A stretch of 64,000 nucleotides of DNA, taken from contig JASANG010003177.1 of the NCBI GenBank assembly GCA_030248215.1, positions 1 through 64,000 of the forward strand, given 5' to 3'. The position numbers and the translations under genes were made by a program. Within the stretch, counting starts at the first letter, position 1. Every line of letters starts with the position of its first letter. Positions 20,393 to 32,124 of this stretch are shown piece after piece. The notes beneath the pieces are model-generated. The model was not told where the DNA came from. It saw only the letters and a program-made list of their open reading frames with translations, and did no database searches. Origin of the DNA: Enoplolaimus lenunculus. Taxonomy: Eukaryota > Nematoda > Enoplea > Enoplida > Thoracostomopsidae.

Positions 20393-21221
20393 CGATTACG
20401 CAGTTCTGACACGGATGGGGTGTATACCGCCCCGGCCTGCGACCAACCCCTGTTTCTACTCATATAACATACAGTACTAAAAATCGACAAAGCTTTAGAA
20501 CATATTCAAAATTTAAAGTTCAAAACAGGAGCGAAGGCCTGCGGGGTCCATGCGGCCCAGCCGTCAATTTTTGTTAACTAATTCTGTTTATGAGACAACA
20601 AATTCTTTTGGTGTCGTCAGCCCTAGAGCAATTATAAAGACCGCGTCGATCGTACAGAAAGAGACTGGTAAGCGCCTAAGTACTATTTATGAGAAATAAC
20701 ATCCGCCCGATAACTGTCTGGTTTAAATAGGCTTGCTTAAAAATAATTTTACGTTCAACACCCTTTTCGTATGCGCATTTTTCGCCGCTGTAGCTTGACT
20801 ATTAATTTAATTTTGGAAGTTTTTATTTCAATTTTAAAATTTTTATTTCAACAATACTGGCATTGTGTTTATGTCAAATGCAATAATCACCGGTTTGTTT
20901 TGTTCGCGATTACCTCCACGGACGTCGACTCAGGATATACCCACTGTGCACTTGAGTTACCTTTCGTCATGATTAAAGGCTACCATCTAGTGAAGTTAAG
21001 GGTGATGGAATTGGGCAGCAAATCCGGTTCCACCTTTTACTTTACAGAAGTTTGCCCAGTTGGAGACTGTGGATTATATAGAACTCGAAAACTTAGGCTT
21101 AAGCTTAAGGCTTAAAGCCAGTGTTTTATGAAAAAACACTTTCAACCTAAATCTGAAATCTTTGAAATCCAACCCAAACCGTTTCAGTTTATTATCTCTT
21201 ACGCTTCAGCGCAGGTTTTGT

Positions 21222-22021
21222 TCAAATTATCGGCGGTTGCTGCGCAATATCTGAGCCTAAACTTGTCTCCTCAACAGCCATCGGATATATTCTATTCGTT
21301 TCCTGGCGTGTCTCTGCTCCAATACACCTTTCCAATGCTGATTCCACCCCAAAAGCTACAATACCCCCGACAAGCCCAGTTGCAAATATGAACATCACTA
21401 AAAAAATCTGTTCCACTCCCAGCGGCCTTTCAGCACGTCCCGCAGATCGTTTTTGTGCTTCTCGCCATCGGCTTAAATATTTTCGATACGGCCGGTCCAA
21501 AAATCGTTCATAAAATATTCCCCCTTCAAGTAATAACTTCAGTGCGGCGTTAATTTCAGGGACAAAAGTTGAATTAGGGGTCATGGCAAACGCGTAACAG
21601 CTGTCGTTGCTATGATCCCCTCTTATGGTAATAATTGTCGATAGATGTTTTGCCGATACATCTAGAGCAGATGGGACTTGCGTCAAAATAATTCCGTTCG
21701 GCGTTTCGAATAAAGCTCGAGCCCGGCTTTCGTCCAGCGTTTCATCTTTGTCAAACGTGAAAAACCGGTAATTCTGAGCGGCGACAGCTTCTTGGAAAAT
21801 TGAAACGTCCTCAACTGGAAGAGTTCGGCGAGCTTTTCGTTGCCAGTAATTGAAACATTGCTGCGTTGGTTGGTTTTGGACGCAAGAAAACAACAGCACA
21901 CGCTCACCGACGGCAGCGCTTTGGAGCAAGTGGCGAACGCTTAGGTGGATTGGATTGATTTCGGGACGTTGAAGTAAGAATCGAATGATGACTGCGGTGT
22001 AATGAGAGGACGTGAGAAAGC
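21222..22021 (-). CDS. receptor A exon 3: M3, S2 lobe, M4, C-terminus
   Basis: Acceptor CGATTTCCAG. Starts FLTSSHYTAVIIRFLL (M3), then the S2 lobe with RFFTFDKDETLDE and LLLEGGIFYERFL, M4 (LVMFIFATGLVGGIVAF) and a cytosolic tail to the stop at 21222. Confidence 0.88.
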
Positions 22022-25000
22022 CTGGAAATCGAAAAAATAACAATCAGATGGTACTTGAACAATGTAAACTAAAAACCAAGCTAGTTTTTGAGTTTTCAAA
22101 ATTTTTACATTTTATTGGACGCAGTTCAGCGATGAAATTGGGGCGTAGGACTCGGTGTGGCTTCGTGGGCCCCATTGGGCTGGGCGGTGCGAGGGTGAAC
22201 GGATTTTTCCCCCATGGAGCAAGCCGCCAAATATGTCACAAAATGGAGATAAATTCAAAACATTAGCTTCTTTCGGTTTTTCGATTTTTTCCTGAAAATC
22301 AAAGCTAAAGTTTTTTGCCGCAGAGACTTTCTCAAGTTTGTATTGTTAATCAAATTTTTTATGTCCGCAGCTTGCCTAATTTAGATGAAAACTGTTAAAA
22401 ATCACAAAAACAGCAGAATTTCAAGAAATTTTGGCAATCAACATAAAAATCACTAAAATGCTGTTAATTATTTCATTATATAACTGCTATTATGGGGCAA
22501 GTGCCACACGGTTTTTTCTGTTAAGCCCGTGGAACTCACAAACGGTGACTTGTAAAAATCTCTCGTGAACAAGGGCGGAGTGGAGCAGGCGCGGGCCGCT
22601 CCACTTTCATCTCTGGCACAGCTGTTGACGTTACGCGGATTGGTATTAATTTTTTCATGAGCAGACAAACGATTAATGAGTTATGTAAAGTGGTTGATTT
22701 TGGCACTATCTCAATTCGTGGGCCCAAATCAGTTGCTTATGAACCTACGATTCAATGGTATAAAGTTCAACACCATTCAACTCATCGCTGCAAGCTGCAT
22801 CGAATTGTGTATAAATTTTAAAAAATTTCGAGAAAAAAATTTTGATGCAAATGACAAACCATGGTATCTGAAAAAGTCGAAATTCTCAAAAAAAATCAAA
22901 TTTGTGTGTGAAATATTCAAGGGAGGTTGTGAGAAGCTTTTGAATATGCAAAAAGTTTCAAAATCGGGCCTCTTTTGGCTAAATTCTGGCTGTAACCAGG
23001 TGTCCGAAAAAATCCCTAAATGTTTTCGGGCACCTAAAATATTGTGACAGTCTCATATCTGCGAAGACGTTTGTGAAATAACTGCGGAATGCAGTTATCG
23101 CTCAAAATTATTTCCATACCTAGCAAACAGACCGATAACCCAAGCATTTTCGATGCCCACGAATATTTCGCCGTTTTCTTAATATTCGAGTAGGCGTGCT
23201 GTTGATTGAAAAAGCTTCCAATGACTTTCCATCCAGCACAGGCGATATGACTCAGAGATGAAGGCGAACGCTGCACGATGATGACGGTTGTTATCCATAG
23301 AAACAGTAGAATTATACTCATCCATAGCCATGCCTACAACGGCCAATGTTATTTTTTGGTCCGTGACTGAGGATATTCCTAACCTAATCCTAAACCCTAA
23401 GCTTGGAAAAAGTGTAAAACTGAAAAAAATCTTAGCCTAGCCTAAGCAAAAATATTGTCTAAAATCTAAATCTGGTCTTTCGCAGTGCCACCTAAAAAGG
23501 GATGGCAAGTAACATCGGTCCCATTTTAACCAGTTTGAAGGAGATTTACTTCGGTTTTACCCGATAAAATACAGGGTCACGGGGTACTTAACAAATCAAG
23601 TCCAGAACACAGTCACCAGCTTAAGGCATTCTCGCAGACTCAGGTTTAGGCTCAGGTTCCGATTGAAGTTTAAACATTGAGTTAATATTAAATCTACGTT
23701 TAGGCTTAGGTTTAGGTTTGCACTGTACTTTCGCGACGTCACCCAGCGTCACCGAGTCCGCACGGCGCCGCCCATTGCTGTGCATTACTGGACGCCGTGG
23801 TTCGCTGCCACTCGACAACACGCGGTGCCGCAAGGTGCCGGGCGTGAGAAATAAAACTAAATTTTGCATGTGCCGCAAGGCGGTTTTTTGAAAATTCTTT
23901 TTAATACATAAGCGGCGCCATGCAGTGTGCTGCAACTCATGACAAGTATTACACAATCTTAGGCCGTCCCACCTGTTCATCTGGACTGCAGTTTGTGTTA
24001 CTAAAGAGTAAGATCGTACAAGGTGAAACTGCACCAATGTTGTATTTTTATTCTTGATATGCAAAATGGTTTCACAAACCTAATAACTATTTCTACAGCG
24101 TAGATTGCAGCGCTTTAAACAAATCCGTGTACTAAGTGTAACTATAACCCACGCCTATATTAACGCCAGCGCAATATTTTTAATATCTTTGCACCAAAAG
24201 CCTATTGAACTTACTCAACCAGCAAACGACTGTACTAACCGTAGTCGGCCTGTTACAGTTTCGATAGTCAAAACTTGTTGCCTTAATAAGATTGTGAACA
24301 ATGAAACAACGTTTCGCATAAGCCTAAACCTAATTACATGCAAAGTCTTAAGATTGTGAACATTGAAACAACGTTTAGCATAAGCCTAAACCTAATTACA
24401 TGCAAAGTCTTAAGATTGTGAACAATGAAACAACGTTTAGCATAAGCCTAAACCTAATTACATGCAAAGTCTTAAGATTGTGAACAATGAAACAACGTTT
24501 AGCATAAGCCTAAACCTAATTACATGCAAAGTCTTAAGATTGTGAACAATGAAACAACGTTTAGCATAAGCCTAAACCTAATTACATGCAAAGTCTTAAG
24601 ATTGTGAACAATGAAACAACGTTTAGCATAAGCCTAAACCTAATTGCATGCAAAGTCTTAAGATTGTGAACAATGAAACAACGTTTAGCATAAGCCTAAA
24701 CCTAATTACATGCGAAGTCTTAAGATTGTGAACAATGAAACAACGTTTAGCATAAGCCTAAACCTAATTACATGCAAAGTCTTAAGATTGTGAACAATGA
24801 AACAACGTTTAGCATAAGCCTAAACCTAATTACATGCAAAGTCTTAAGATTGTGAACAATGAAACAACGTTTAGCATAAGCCTAAACCTAATTACATGCA
24901 AATTCTTTACTTGTTCGTTTACGTCCTAAAGTATCACCATCACATAAAGATATAATTGTTACGACCAATGTTACTACGATGGGCGTAACAGTGGTATAGG

Positions 25001-25668
25001 CAGATTCCTAAGCCTACGCTTAAGCGTCCTGTGTCACCATACGCATAAAACCTACAGCTAAAGCCACGGCCTGAGCCTGAGCTTAAGCAAGAAATTTAGT
25101 CTAAAGCTAAAGCGGAAGCAAACGGTACTCCCATCAAAGTAACACGGACCATTGGTAGAATAAACTTTACTTCGCCAGTGAACGACTGCACAAACCACGT
25201 TACACTTTCAATCGTTGACACTTGTTGCCTCACCAGAATCGCCCCTTCATGACATCGAACCAACGATGTAAACGACAAAAGGTTTCGTTGTTTACGCGGA
25301 ATATAACTCCACGAATTTGCGATCATATCGAATTCTCCTCGTGACACTAAACGTTCTGCAACGCGTGCAATTTGTCTTGCACTGCACGTTTTACTAATTG
25401 CCGATACGTCGGTGAGCTGGTACGTAAACTGCAGTAGTCGTGATATTACATCGATGGCTTCGATGTCGAATCCTTGATTGAAACAGGTTTTTCGAGGCTT
25501 TTTGGGTTGAAACGCACATTTTTCAACGTATGGCGGTGCTGTGAAACCAATCAGCTTCAAGTGAGTCCCTTTGATTGTTGTATTATCGTTCAAGGTTTGC
25601 ATTGTTGCTGGCGAGATTGTAAACAAAATTACGCCAGAAAACGATACGAGCATGTGTAATGTACGCAT
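21222..25668 (-). CDS. ionotropic glutamate receptor-like gene A (3 exons, 503 aa)
   Basis: A ligand-gated channel subunit of the iGluR/IR type without the large N-terminal domain. Exons 25668-25171, 23333-23120 and 22021-21222 join in phase (1512 nt). Residues 1-23 look like a signal peptide. S1 ligand-binding half: GFTAPPYVEKCAF to about residue 155, ending WFVQSFTGE. M1: LWMSIILLFLWITTVIIV. The pore-region exon is followed by M3 with SSHYTAVIIRFL, equivalent to the SYTANLAAF motif. S2 half: about 245-450. M4: EQIFLVMFIFATGLVGGIV. Ligand unknown. Intron 1 contains a decayed copy of the end of exon 1 and a 62-bp tandem repeat. Gene B is a tandem paralogue with the same structure. Confidence 0.82.
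23120..23333 (-). CDS. receptor A exon 2: M1 and pore region
   Basis: 214 nt. Acceptor GCCGTTGTAG, phase 0; donor CTAG|GTATGG, phase 1. Encodes AWLWMSIILLFLWITTVI (M1) and a pore-loop region up to the start of M3. Same length and phases as exon 2 of receptor B. Confidence 0.82.
24215..24291 (-). pseudogene. decayed duplicate of the end of receptor A exon 1
   Basis: The minus strand reads ILLRQQVLTIETVT, then VQSFAG followed by TGA and a GTAAGT donor. Exon 1 reads ILVRQQVSTIESVT...VQSFTGE|GTAAAG. There is an extra insert in the middle and a stop just before the conserved donor position. It lies inside intron 1 of the same gene and directly borders the 62-bp tandem array. Confidence 0.75.
24291..24903. 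repeat. 62-bp tandem repeat, about 10 copies
   Basis: Unit ATTGTGAACAATGAAACAAC, GTTTAGCATAAGCCTAAACC, TAATTACATGCAAAGTCTTAAG. Copies are almost identical (one-base differences), so the array is young. Each unit carries AAGCCTAAACCTAA, the complement of a TTAGGC telomere-like pair. It lies in intron 1 of receptor A. Confidence 0.97.
25171..25668 (-). CDS. receptor A exon 1: signal peptide and S1 lobe
   Basis: ATG, then a hydrophobic MLVSFSGVILFTIS leader. FDIEAIDVISRLLQFTYQL and GEFDMIANSWSYIPRKQRN are typical of the S1 lobe. Ends WFVQSFTGE with donor GAA|GTAAAG, phase 0. Confidence 0.85.
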
Positions 25669-25822
25669 GACTTCTGTATTTGGTTAATGTTTATTTGAAT
25701 TTACTGTATTAATTCTCAATTTAGATGCCCAGTTTGGCCAAACATTGAGCCGTAAGTATAGATTAAGCAATCGCTAAGCCTAAGCCTATAGTACAAAAAT
25801 TCATTTTAATCGGTTAATCGTA

Positions 25823-25970
25823 AGGGTTGCGCTATACTCGACGTCCGGCGCCGTCCTTCACCGCGCGTCATCCGTACGAAGACGGCGCTGCAAGGTAACG
25901 GACGATGCCGTACGGTTGATGCATGGTGACCGATGGTACCAGACGTCAACAAAAGTATAGCACTACCCTG
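25823..25970. mobile_element. GC-rich foldback MITE copy
   Basis: TAAGGGTTGCGCTATACTCG and AGTATAGCACTACCCT are inverted ends; the core has GACGTCCGGCGCCGTCC. It lies about 150 bp upstream of the receptor A start codon, so it could affect that promoter. Confidence 0.85.
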
Positions 25971-26557
25971 TTAGCCTAAGCCGAAAGCAAAAAATAGTCT
26001 TAAATCTAATCTCATTCTGTTGCTTGCAGCCGTGCGAAAAAACAGGGCGATCCTAAAGGTAACATTAGACCCAAATTTAATATAATGTAAAAGTCTGTGT
26101 TTGTGCATGATTATAACCCAGGTTTATAAGTTAGCGCTAGACTTATTATGTACTACAAACCAGGCAATTACGTACATGGTGCGCTTAAATAATTCATTGA
26201 GTAAAATGCAACAAAATGTTCAATGTTTTAAATCAAGTTGCCCTATCAGAAAAATCTTTAAGCTGTTTAGTATAGATGGGTACCGGATATCTGGATACAT
26301 ATCCAACAAGAATTGCCTAATATCCGGATATGAAAAAATGTCTGATGTTCGTCATTACTTCTTCGGTATTTGCCGTTAGAAACAATCTTCTGATTGTTAA
26401 TTATGGTTGATAAATATTTATTTATATACGTTGTGATTCTTCTTTTAAATATAGCGTTAACAAAGCAATTTCAATAAAAAAGGCCAAAGACGTTGAAATT
26501 TTGTGCATTTTCGCAGTGTAACTATATTTTGCATAAAAACTGACATTTTCTTTGAAT

Positions 26558-27303
26558 CAGGATCCAACCGAAGGTAAAAAATACCGAAGCCGGAGCCGGA
26601 AGCCGACAAAACTTGCTGGAGCCGGAGCATGATGTGAAGCGAAATTAGCTAGTTAAAATGATAGTTAATTTGTTAATGTTAGCACATATCTGTAATGTGT
26701 AGCTAACAGGTACAACCGGAGGTCTGCCTCCGGCTCCGGCAGAAAATCGGCCTCCGGCTCCAGCTCCGGTAAAATTTTTGCCGAAGTTCCGGCAATTTCG
26801 ATAGTAAAATTTTCCATAATTTTGCAAAATTTATCTGTTTAGCGCATATCGTTTTACTTTTGTCACAATTTTCAGGAAAGAATTTCCGAAATTTCGCCAT
26901 GAAATAAGCGTATAAAACCAAACAACTTAACAACATATTGCAGATATTGGCTCAAATTAACTAATTAACATCATTTTTACTACCTAATTTCGCATCACCT
27001 CCGGCTCCGGCTCCGGTTCCGGCAAATTTCGTTGACCTCCAGCTCCGGCTTTGGCATTTTTCACCTCCGTTTGCCCCCCTGGTAGCTAAGTGGTTTGGTA
27101 TTACGCTTATTTTTTTAAAAATCTCCGCAATTCTACCCTAAAAATTGTGCTAAAAGTTAAAACGAAACGCGCCAAACAGATAAATTTTGTAAAACTGCAA
27201 AATTTCGCAACCGAAATTGCCGCGAAACCTCAGGCAAAATTCTCACCGGAGCCGGAAGTCGATTTTCTGGTGGAGCCGTAGCCAGACCTCCGGTTGTACC
27301 TTG
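26558..27303. mobile_element. older hAT-type MITE (CCGGAG hexamer ends), interrupted by a sister copy
   Basis: Ends CAGGATCCAACCGAAGG and CCTCCGGTTGTACCTTG; flanking 8-mers CTTTGAAT and CTCTGAAT match at 7 of 8. The subterminal parts are arrays of GCCGGAGCCGGA. A second, opposite-facing copy (26707-27081) is inserted in the middle, splitting it. Confidence 0.85.
26707..27081. mobile_element. younger hAT-type MITE nested in its own family
   Basis: 375 bp, CAGGTACAACCGGAGGTCTG ... TTTGCCCCCCTG, with a perfect 8-bp target duplication GTAGCTAA at 26699-26706 and 27082-27089. Both ends have repeated CTCCGG hexamers (CCTCCGGCTCCGGCTCCGGT). The 8-bp duplication and CAGG...CCTG ends indicate the hAT superfamily. 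No coding capacity. Confidence 0.93.
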
Positions 27304-28199
27304 CTCTGAATATTAATTTAATTCATTCGGTAACAATAACTGCTCATTTCAAACATATATACAATTGCACTAAATAAATCTGGACAAACAAAACAATTTT
27401 TACTCACTTAAAATTTAAAATTATTATTGTAATATATAAACTTGATCAATTCTAAAATATAACATGTGGCTTCCAAATGACTGGGTCCTAGGCTATAAAT
27501 ACAGCATCAATCTAACCAGAGCATTTTTAAACTCGAGAAGAGCTACTTACTGCCCGTAGCCAAAAGAACCAGAGAACTCAATCCTTAGAACAATTCTTGT
27601 CCCCTGCAAATCTTTTGGTATGATTTTTTAATTATCTGATCTTTGTGCTGGCGGATCTTTTCCCTTATCCCCTAGCCCGCGTTTGCAAAAAATCGTTCAA
27701 TTTTGAAAATTTTTGCATATTCGATCTTCTCCTGATTTCTTCTGTTTATTCCATTTAAGGTACCAAGGCCACCTTCTAGGGACCCAAAAAATGTTTTGTG
27801 ACAAATTATACACCATTCGATGCGGCTTGCGGAGCTGAGTAAAAGACTCGTGGACAGCGCGACAAATCAGTTATTTGACAATAACTCGTTAACAACCGTT
27901 TGATTTCAAAAAATTCAAAACTATTGGACTCAACTCCGTACGCTGCATCGAATGTTATACTAATTGTCAATTTTTGGCAAATATTTTTTGGGTCCTAAAA
28001 ATGGGACCTTAAAAATCGAATTTTTCAGAAATCCAAATATAGGCGGTTAACATATCAATGGAGGTCATGAGAAGCTGAAATATGTAAAAAAATTTTAAAT
28101 CCAACGAGTTTTGGGCAAACGCAGGCTGGGGAATAACGGAGAAGACCCGTACTGGCAGCGGGCTTGCTTTAAATTGGCAACAAAATTTGCTATTAATAA

Positions 28200-28975
28200 T
28201 TAAATCCTGAAAACAGCTCTCAAACGCTTTGTACCGTAACCCCATTGTTTTTCTGGATTCAAACGACTCGAAAGCCATTGGTTCAAAAGCTCAATCTCCA
28301 GCGTTAGTATCCCAATACCCAGACCACACGTCCATATAATCCCAACCAGGGTCAAATGTCTAACATTAAGCTTTGTAACCGGACTATTAAGCATATCAAA
28401 ATGATGCCGGTTCCAATTTTCAATATAATCCACATAAACCGATTCTGAATATTTCCGCCGCACCCCTGCATCGATCAAAACCCGAATTCCTTGCGAAAAC
28501 GATGCTAAAATTGGTGACTGTTTACTAAATGCAAAACTGAAATGTTTCAGCGCCAGCACATCGTCAATTGCAACTGCAATCATCGTGTTCATATTTTGTT
28601 GTGCAAGCTCAACTACAAATCCTATATCTCCAATTAAATATCCGTTGTCGGACTCAAGTAACTTTTCCGCTGTTTCATGTAACATTGTTGCGTCGTTTGT
28701 GATTTGAAATAATTCAAATTTCCCACGCTCCGTCATTATTTCATCGACAACTTTGACGTATTCGTGCTGCGGAATTGAAATTGCGTAATAGGAACGCCAA
28801 AATTGTTTACAACCGGCAGCGGATCGTTGTGGAAAGCATGAGAGTAGTAAACGCTGTTCACCACGCAAAGTCATTGCTAAGATATCGTCTGTGGTAACTT
28901 GCCAAGGGATTAATAAATTGCTGGTGATAAGAAATTTTATTATTACACCCGTGTAGTGCCAATTGATCATGAAAC
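28200..28975 (-). CDS. receptor B exon 3: M3, S2 lobe, M4, C-terminus
   Basis: Acceptor CTTGCTTCAG. INWHYTGVIIKFLI (M3), S2 lobe with ALKHFSFAFSKQSPIL and VLIDAGVRRKYSE, M4, and a short basic tail ending RLRAVFRI. Confidence 0.87.
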
Positions 28976-31898
28976 CTGAAGCAAGTGCTCAAATATTCAA
29001 ATGTGTGCAACACCAATCACCAGTTGGTTTTCGATCAGGCTAAACTGCGGCAGCTGCAAATGTCTGACTCGGTACAAAATTTGCAATGGCTATAAGCAAC
29101 TGGTGATAGGTACTACATGCATTTTAGAATATGCCAATATAACCAAATACAACCGGGGTTGTGTTCAGCGACGTAGGCAAAATTTAATCTCGACAAGATA
29201 TACCACATGTGAACATGATTGCTGCGAGTGAGTCCGGCGCGCTCAAGAAAATCGTTTTTTTTCTATAGGATCCAGCAGCTTATTCTAAAACGTATAGAAT
29301 GGTACCACATCTTCCCCGGTTGTAATATTTAATTTTAATTCAATCCGCGTACTTTTACTTGAACAGACTTCAATATGGAAGCACAATGATCATAAATGAA
29401 GAAACTCTCTTGTACGACGACATGCGGTAAATTTAAAGAAATTCTCTGAAATGACGTCAGGAGGAATGTTTTTAGCTGGAAAGATGTTTTTTACACTTAG
29501 TTTTTGTAAGATCAGGATTTTCCCAGAGGATAAAAGAGCATTGACAGATCTAAAGCCGACCACCTGGGCCAACATTGTATTCTCGGTCGCTTCTCGGGAG
29601 CTTTTTCATCACTACTATATGCGGTGGCACCTGGCAAAAAATTTTAAACCCTGTTTAATTGACCTGCAGTCTTTATGTAAAATTTCCCCGAACCGACCCT
29701 GAATGTAGGCTATTCATGTATCACAAGCTCAAATGCCATCATGCTAGAAAATAAACGCTAAAACTAGTAACTATTCTCCTGTATATAAATATAATATGGT
29801 CGTACCTATTGAATATGGTCGTATCAGGGCCGAAACAGCTACCCCACATATTCACATCTGGGTGGCCTCAACGCGAAAAAGGTCCCGTCCTAATAAACTT
29901 TTAAACCAAAAATTTGTAAAATATTTTGACCATCGCAAGGGGCCCCACCCCTGAATTTTGGGGGCCCACCCTAGCCTGCTCCGGCGCTGGGTCGCATCGA
30001 ACTATGTACCGTTCTATCTCATTAACTCTCAAAATTAATATGTGTGTAGGCAAAAACAATTGCTGAACCTTTAATTGTTAATATGAAAACATTGGGGTGA
30101 ATTTTCAACTGTCCAAACCAAAATTTGCCGCAATGCCACAAACAAAATATAACAAATGCAGTTTTAGTACCAAACAACACAATAACTACGGTCAACCAAC
30201 GCTTTCGCCACGTTAAATATGATTGTGGGTTTCCGTTGATTTGACTATAGCATTGTGCAAAATATCCTTCGTACACCATCCAACCGGATTGTTGAAGTCG
30301 ACATGAAATTCTACGGACATCACCAAGCGATAAAAACGCAAGCATCCATAACGATAAAATGACAACTATTGTGAAAAGCCAAACCTGAAAATATGTATTC
30401 AATTTGAAGATTATGTTTATCAGCTCAGCCAGCGTGCAACTGGAGATGATAAATATCGGAGCCGAAAGTCAATAAAGTTTGCTAGAGCCGGCTGGAGCCG
30501 GAGGTTAAGCTGGATGTGAAGCGAAATTAGTTTTCTGCCGGAACCTGAGGCAGACCTCAGGTTGCAACCTGGTTCACAGCTGTGAGAAGCACTTATTGTT
30601 AAATGATGATTGACAATAAAACTGGCGAGTTTATTGAAAATCGGCGAAGTTGTCAAATTACTGTACCGACCCATATAATTAGGACTTATGGATTCTATGC
30701 ACTAACGAATCTAATTAGAAATACAGACTCCTATTGATTGAGACACAAATTAGGAACCCATCTTATTACTCCCTCTTATTCGGTTCACTACAGTTTAAAC
30801 ACAAAATGTTTTTCGCATACCGATCTACACTAACATGTCTCAAACCACGCCGCCTGCATTGGGTAAGGGTACAGCAGATTATCTTAAAACGACCTGGGCC
30901 ACATTGGCTGAGGTGTACATATGGTAAATAATATCTCGCGATCGGAAACCAAATGCAATTTTAATAATTTGTAAGCTATGGATGTTACTATTTTTTCATA
31001 AAATATTCCAGTACATGTCTTTACGGCCTTCCTTTAGGTTTAAGTTTTGAAATAAGCATAGGATTAGACGTGATTCTAAATTCCGTACTAGGGTTTAACC
31101 CTCGATGCCTTTGATTTTTCGACTCACATGAGTTGTCGAGCTGATGTGTACAATGGCAACTGAATGCCGCATCTGCGGCGGCGGATCCAGAAATTTTTGC
31201 CCGCGGGCGAGCTTGGCGGGCAAAATTCACGAAACGCAATTTTCACCGTATGCTAAATATGTGTGAATTTTTTAAAGGGAAAATAGTAAGATAGAAGCTT
31301 AATTTATTACCATTTTATCACAAAAATGTTCTCTGACAGAGAAGAGCGTGAGCCGCCTCCCGAACCCACTCTGGTTCTTCTATTTCACTTAAACCTAAGC
31401 TTAAAAGCCTAGTGCACATCTGGTAAGCCAGCAGCGGAACAATAAAAGGTATATAGTTTTGAGCCAGCAACTTACAGTAACCGAAAACGGTTCGAAAAAC
31501 CACAACACATTTTCAATAGTTTGTTTCCGCTGTCGCATAACAATGCCCATCGGAGCATACAGCACCGGATGTGACAGCTCGACAATTTCCGCATTTAAAT
31601 CTCGTCGGTTACTTATCAAATTCGCTGTCATATCGTAGCGTCCGCTGCCGACTGCGGCCAACAATTCGCCATCCCAAACGCCATTATTGTCAACACTTGA
31701 ATTGTGGTTCAGTTCAATTGAATACGTAAAATTTAATATCGATGATAAAATGAATAAAATTTCAAGATCTCGGCCTTGTGATGGGCAAAGGCGACGACTG
31801 ACGGCTTTTTCAGGATCAAACGCACACGCTTCAATGCCTGGAGGCGCTATGCTCGCAAGCGTTCTGATGTGCATGCCGTTCAAATTCGGTACTTGCAT
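28200..31898 (-). CDS. ionotropic glutamate receptor-like gene B (3 exons, 470 aa)
   Basis: Paralogue of receptor A with the same intron positions and phases. Exons 31898-31476, 30384-30171 and 28975-28200 join to 1413 nt. S1: LASIAPPGIEACAFDPEK, then GRYDMTANLISNRRD; it ends WFFEPFSVT. M1: VWLFTIVVILSLWMLAFLSL. M3: LTVVIVLFG joined to HYTGVIIKFL. S2: 250-420; M4: LVGIIWTCGLGIGILTLEI. From the first ATG no signal peptide is visible, so an upstream leader exon is likely missing from this model or the start is altered. A decayed copy of the first exon's beginning lies 230 bp upstream. Probably a plasma-membrane cation channel subunit; ligand unknown. Confidence 0.78.
28991..29132. mobile_element. 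AGCACCTATCACCAGTT-end MITE beside a splice acceptor
   Basis: TATTCAAATGTGTGCAACAC / CATGCATTTTAGAATA ends, with CACCAGTTG and CAACTGGTG inside; family of 14181-14380. It lies 14 bp from the AG acceptor of receptor B exon 3, so it probably contributes the branch-point region. Confidence 0.75.
30171..30384 (-). CDS. receptor B exon 2: M1 and pore region
   Basis: 214 nt; acceptor CATATTTTCAG, donor TTTG|GTACTA, phase 1. VWLFTIVVILSLWMLAF is M1; YLTWRKRWLTVVIVLF leads into M3. The open frame continues past the donor, but M3 then fits only by splicing here. Confidence 0.82.
30431..30571. mobile_element. short CCGGAG-type MITE
   Basis: CAGCGTGCAACTGGAG and CTCAGGTTGCAACCTG ends; AGAGCCGGCTGGAGCCGGAG inside; shares ATGTGAAGCGAAATTAG with 26558-27303. 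Internally deleted. It lies in receptor B intron 1, close to exon 2. Confidence 0.7.
30659..30797 (+). mobile_element. Tc1/mariner-like MITE fragment
   Basis: ACTCCTATTGATTGAGACAC and CTCCCTCTTATTCGGTTCAC are the right end of the 33461-33901 family, with CTGTACCGACCC near the left. Internally deleted. It lies in receptor B intron 1. Confidence 0.7.
31476..31898 (-). CDS. receptor B exon 1: S1 lobe
   Basis: Starts at an ATG in MQVPNLNGMHIRTLASIAPP and ends WFFEPFSVT with donor ACT|GTAAGT, phase 0. No leader peptide. GCAAG|TACC near the start could be an acceptor if an upstream exon exists. Confidence 0.75.
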
Positions 31899-32124
31899 TA
31901 TTACATATAATTAACTGGATGGTTTTCGCCGCAGCTTGCGGAGCTTAAATCGAATGGCGTTAAATTTTTCGCAATCAGTAGTCGTCTGATTTAACGAGTT
32001 ATTGTCGTAAAGTTAGGTTATGTTTTATCGAACTGATGATAACTTTAATATGTTTCACGATGAGGCCTTCAAAAATTCAAATTTCATTTATTTAACTGTT
32101 TGCTTAAAAGTGTTTTGAGGTTCA

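Noticed and set aside
24291-24903. CRISPR-like array
   Set aside because: Units are directly adjacent 62-bp tandem copies with no unique spacers, in a eukaryotic intron.
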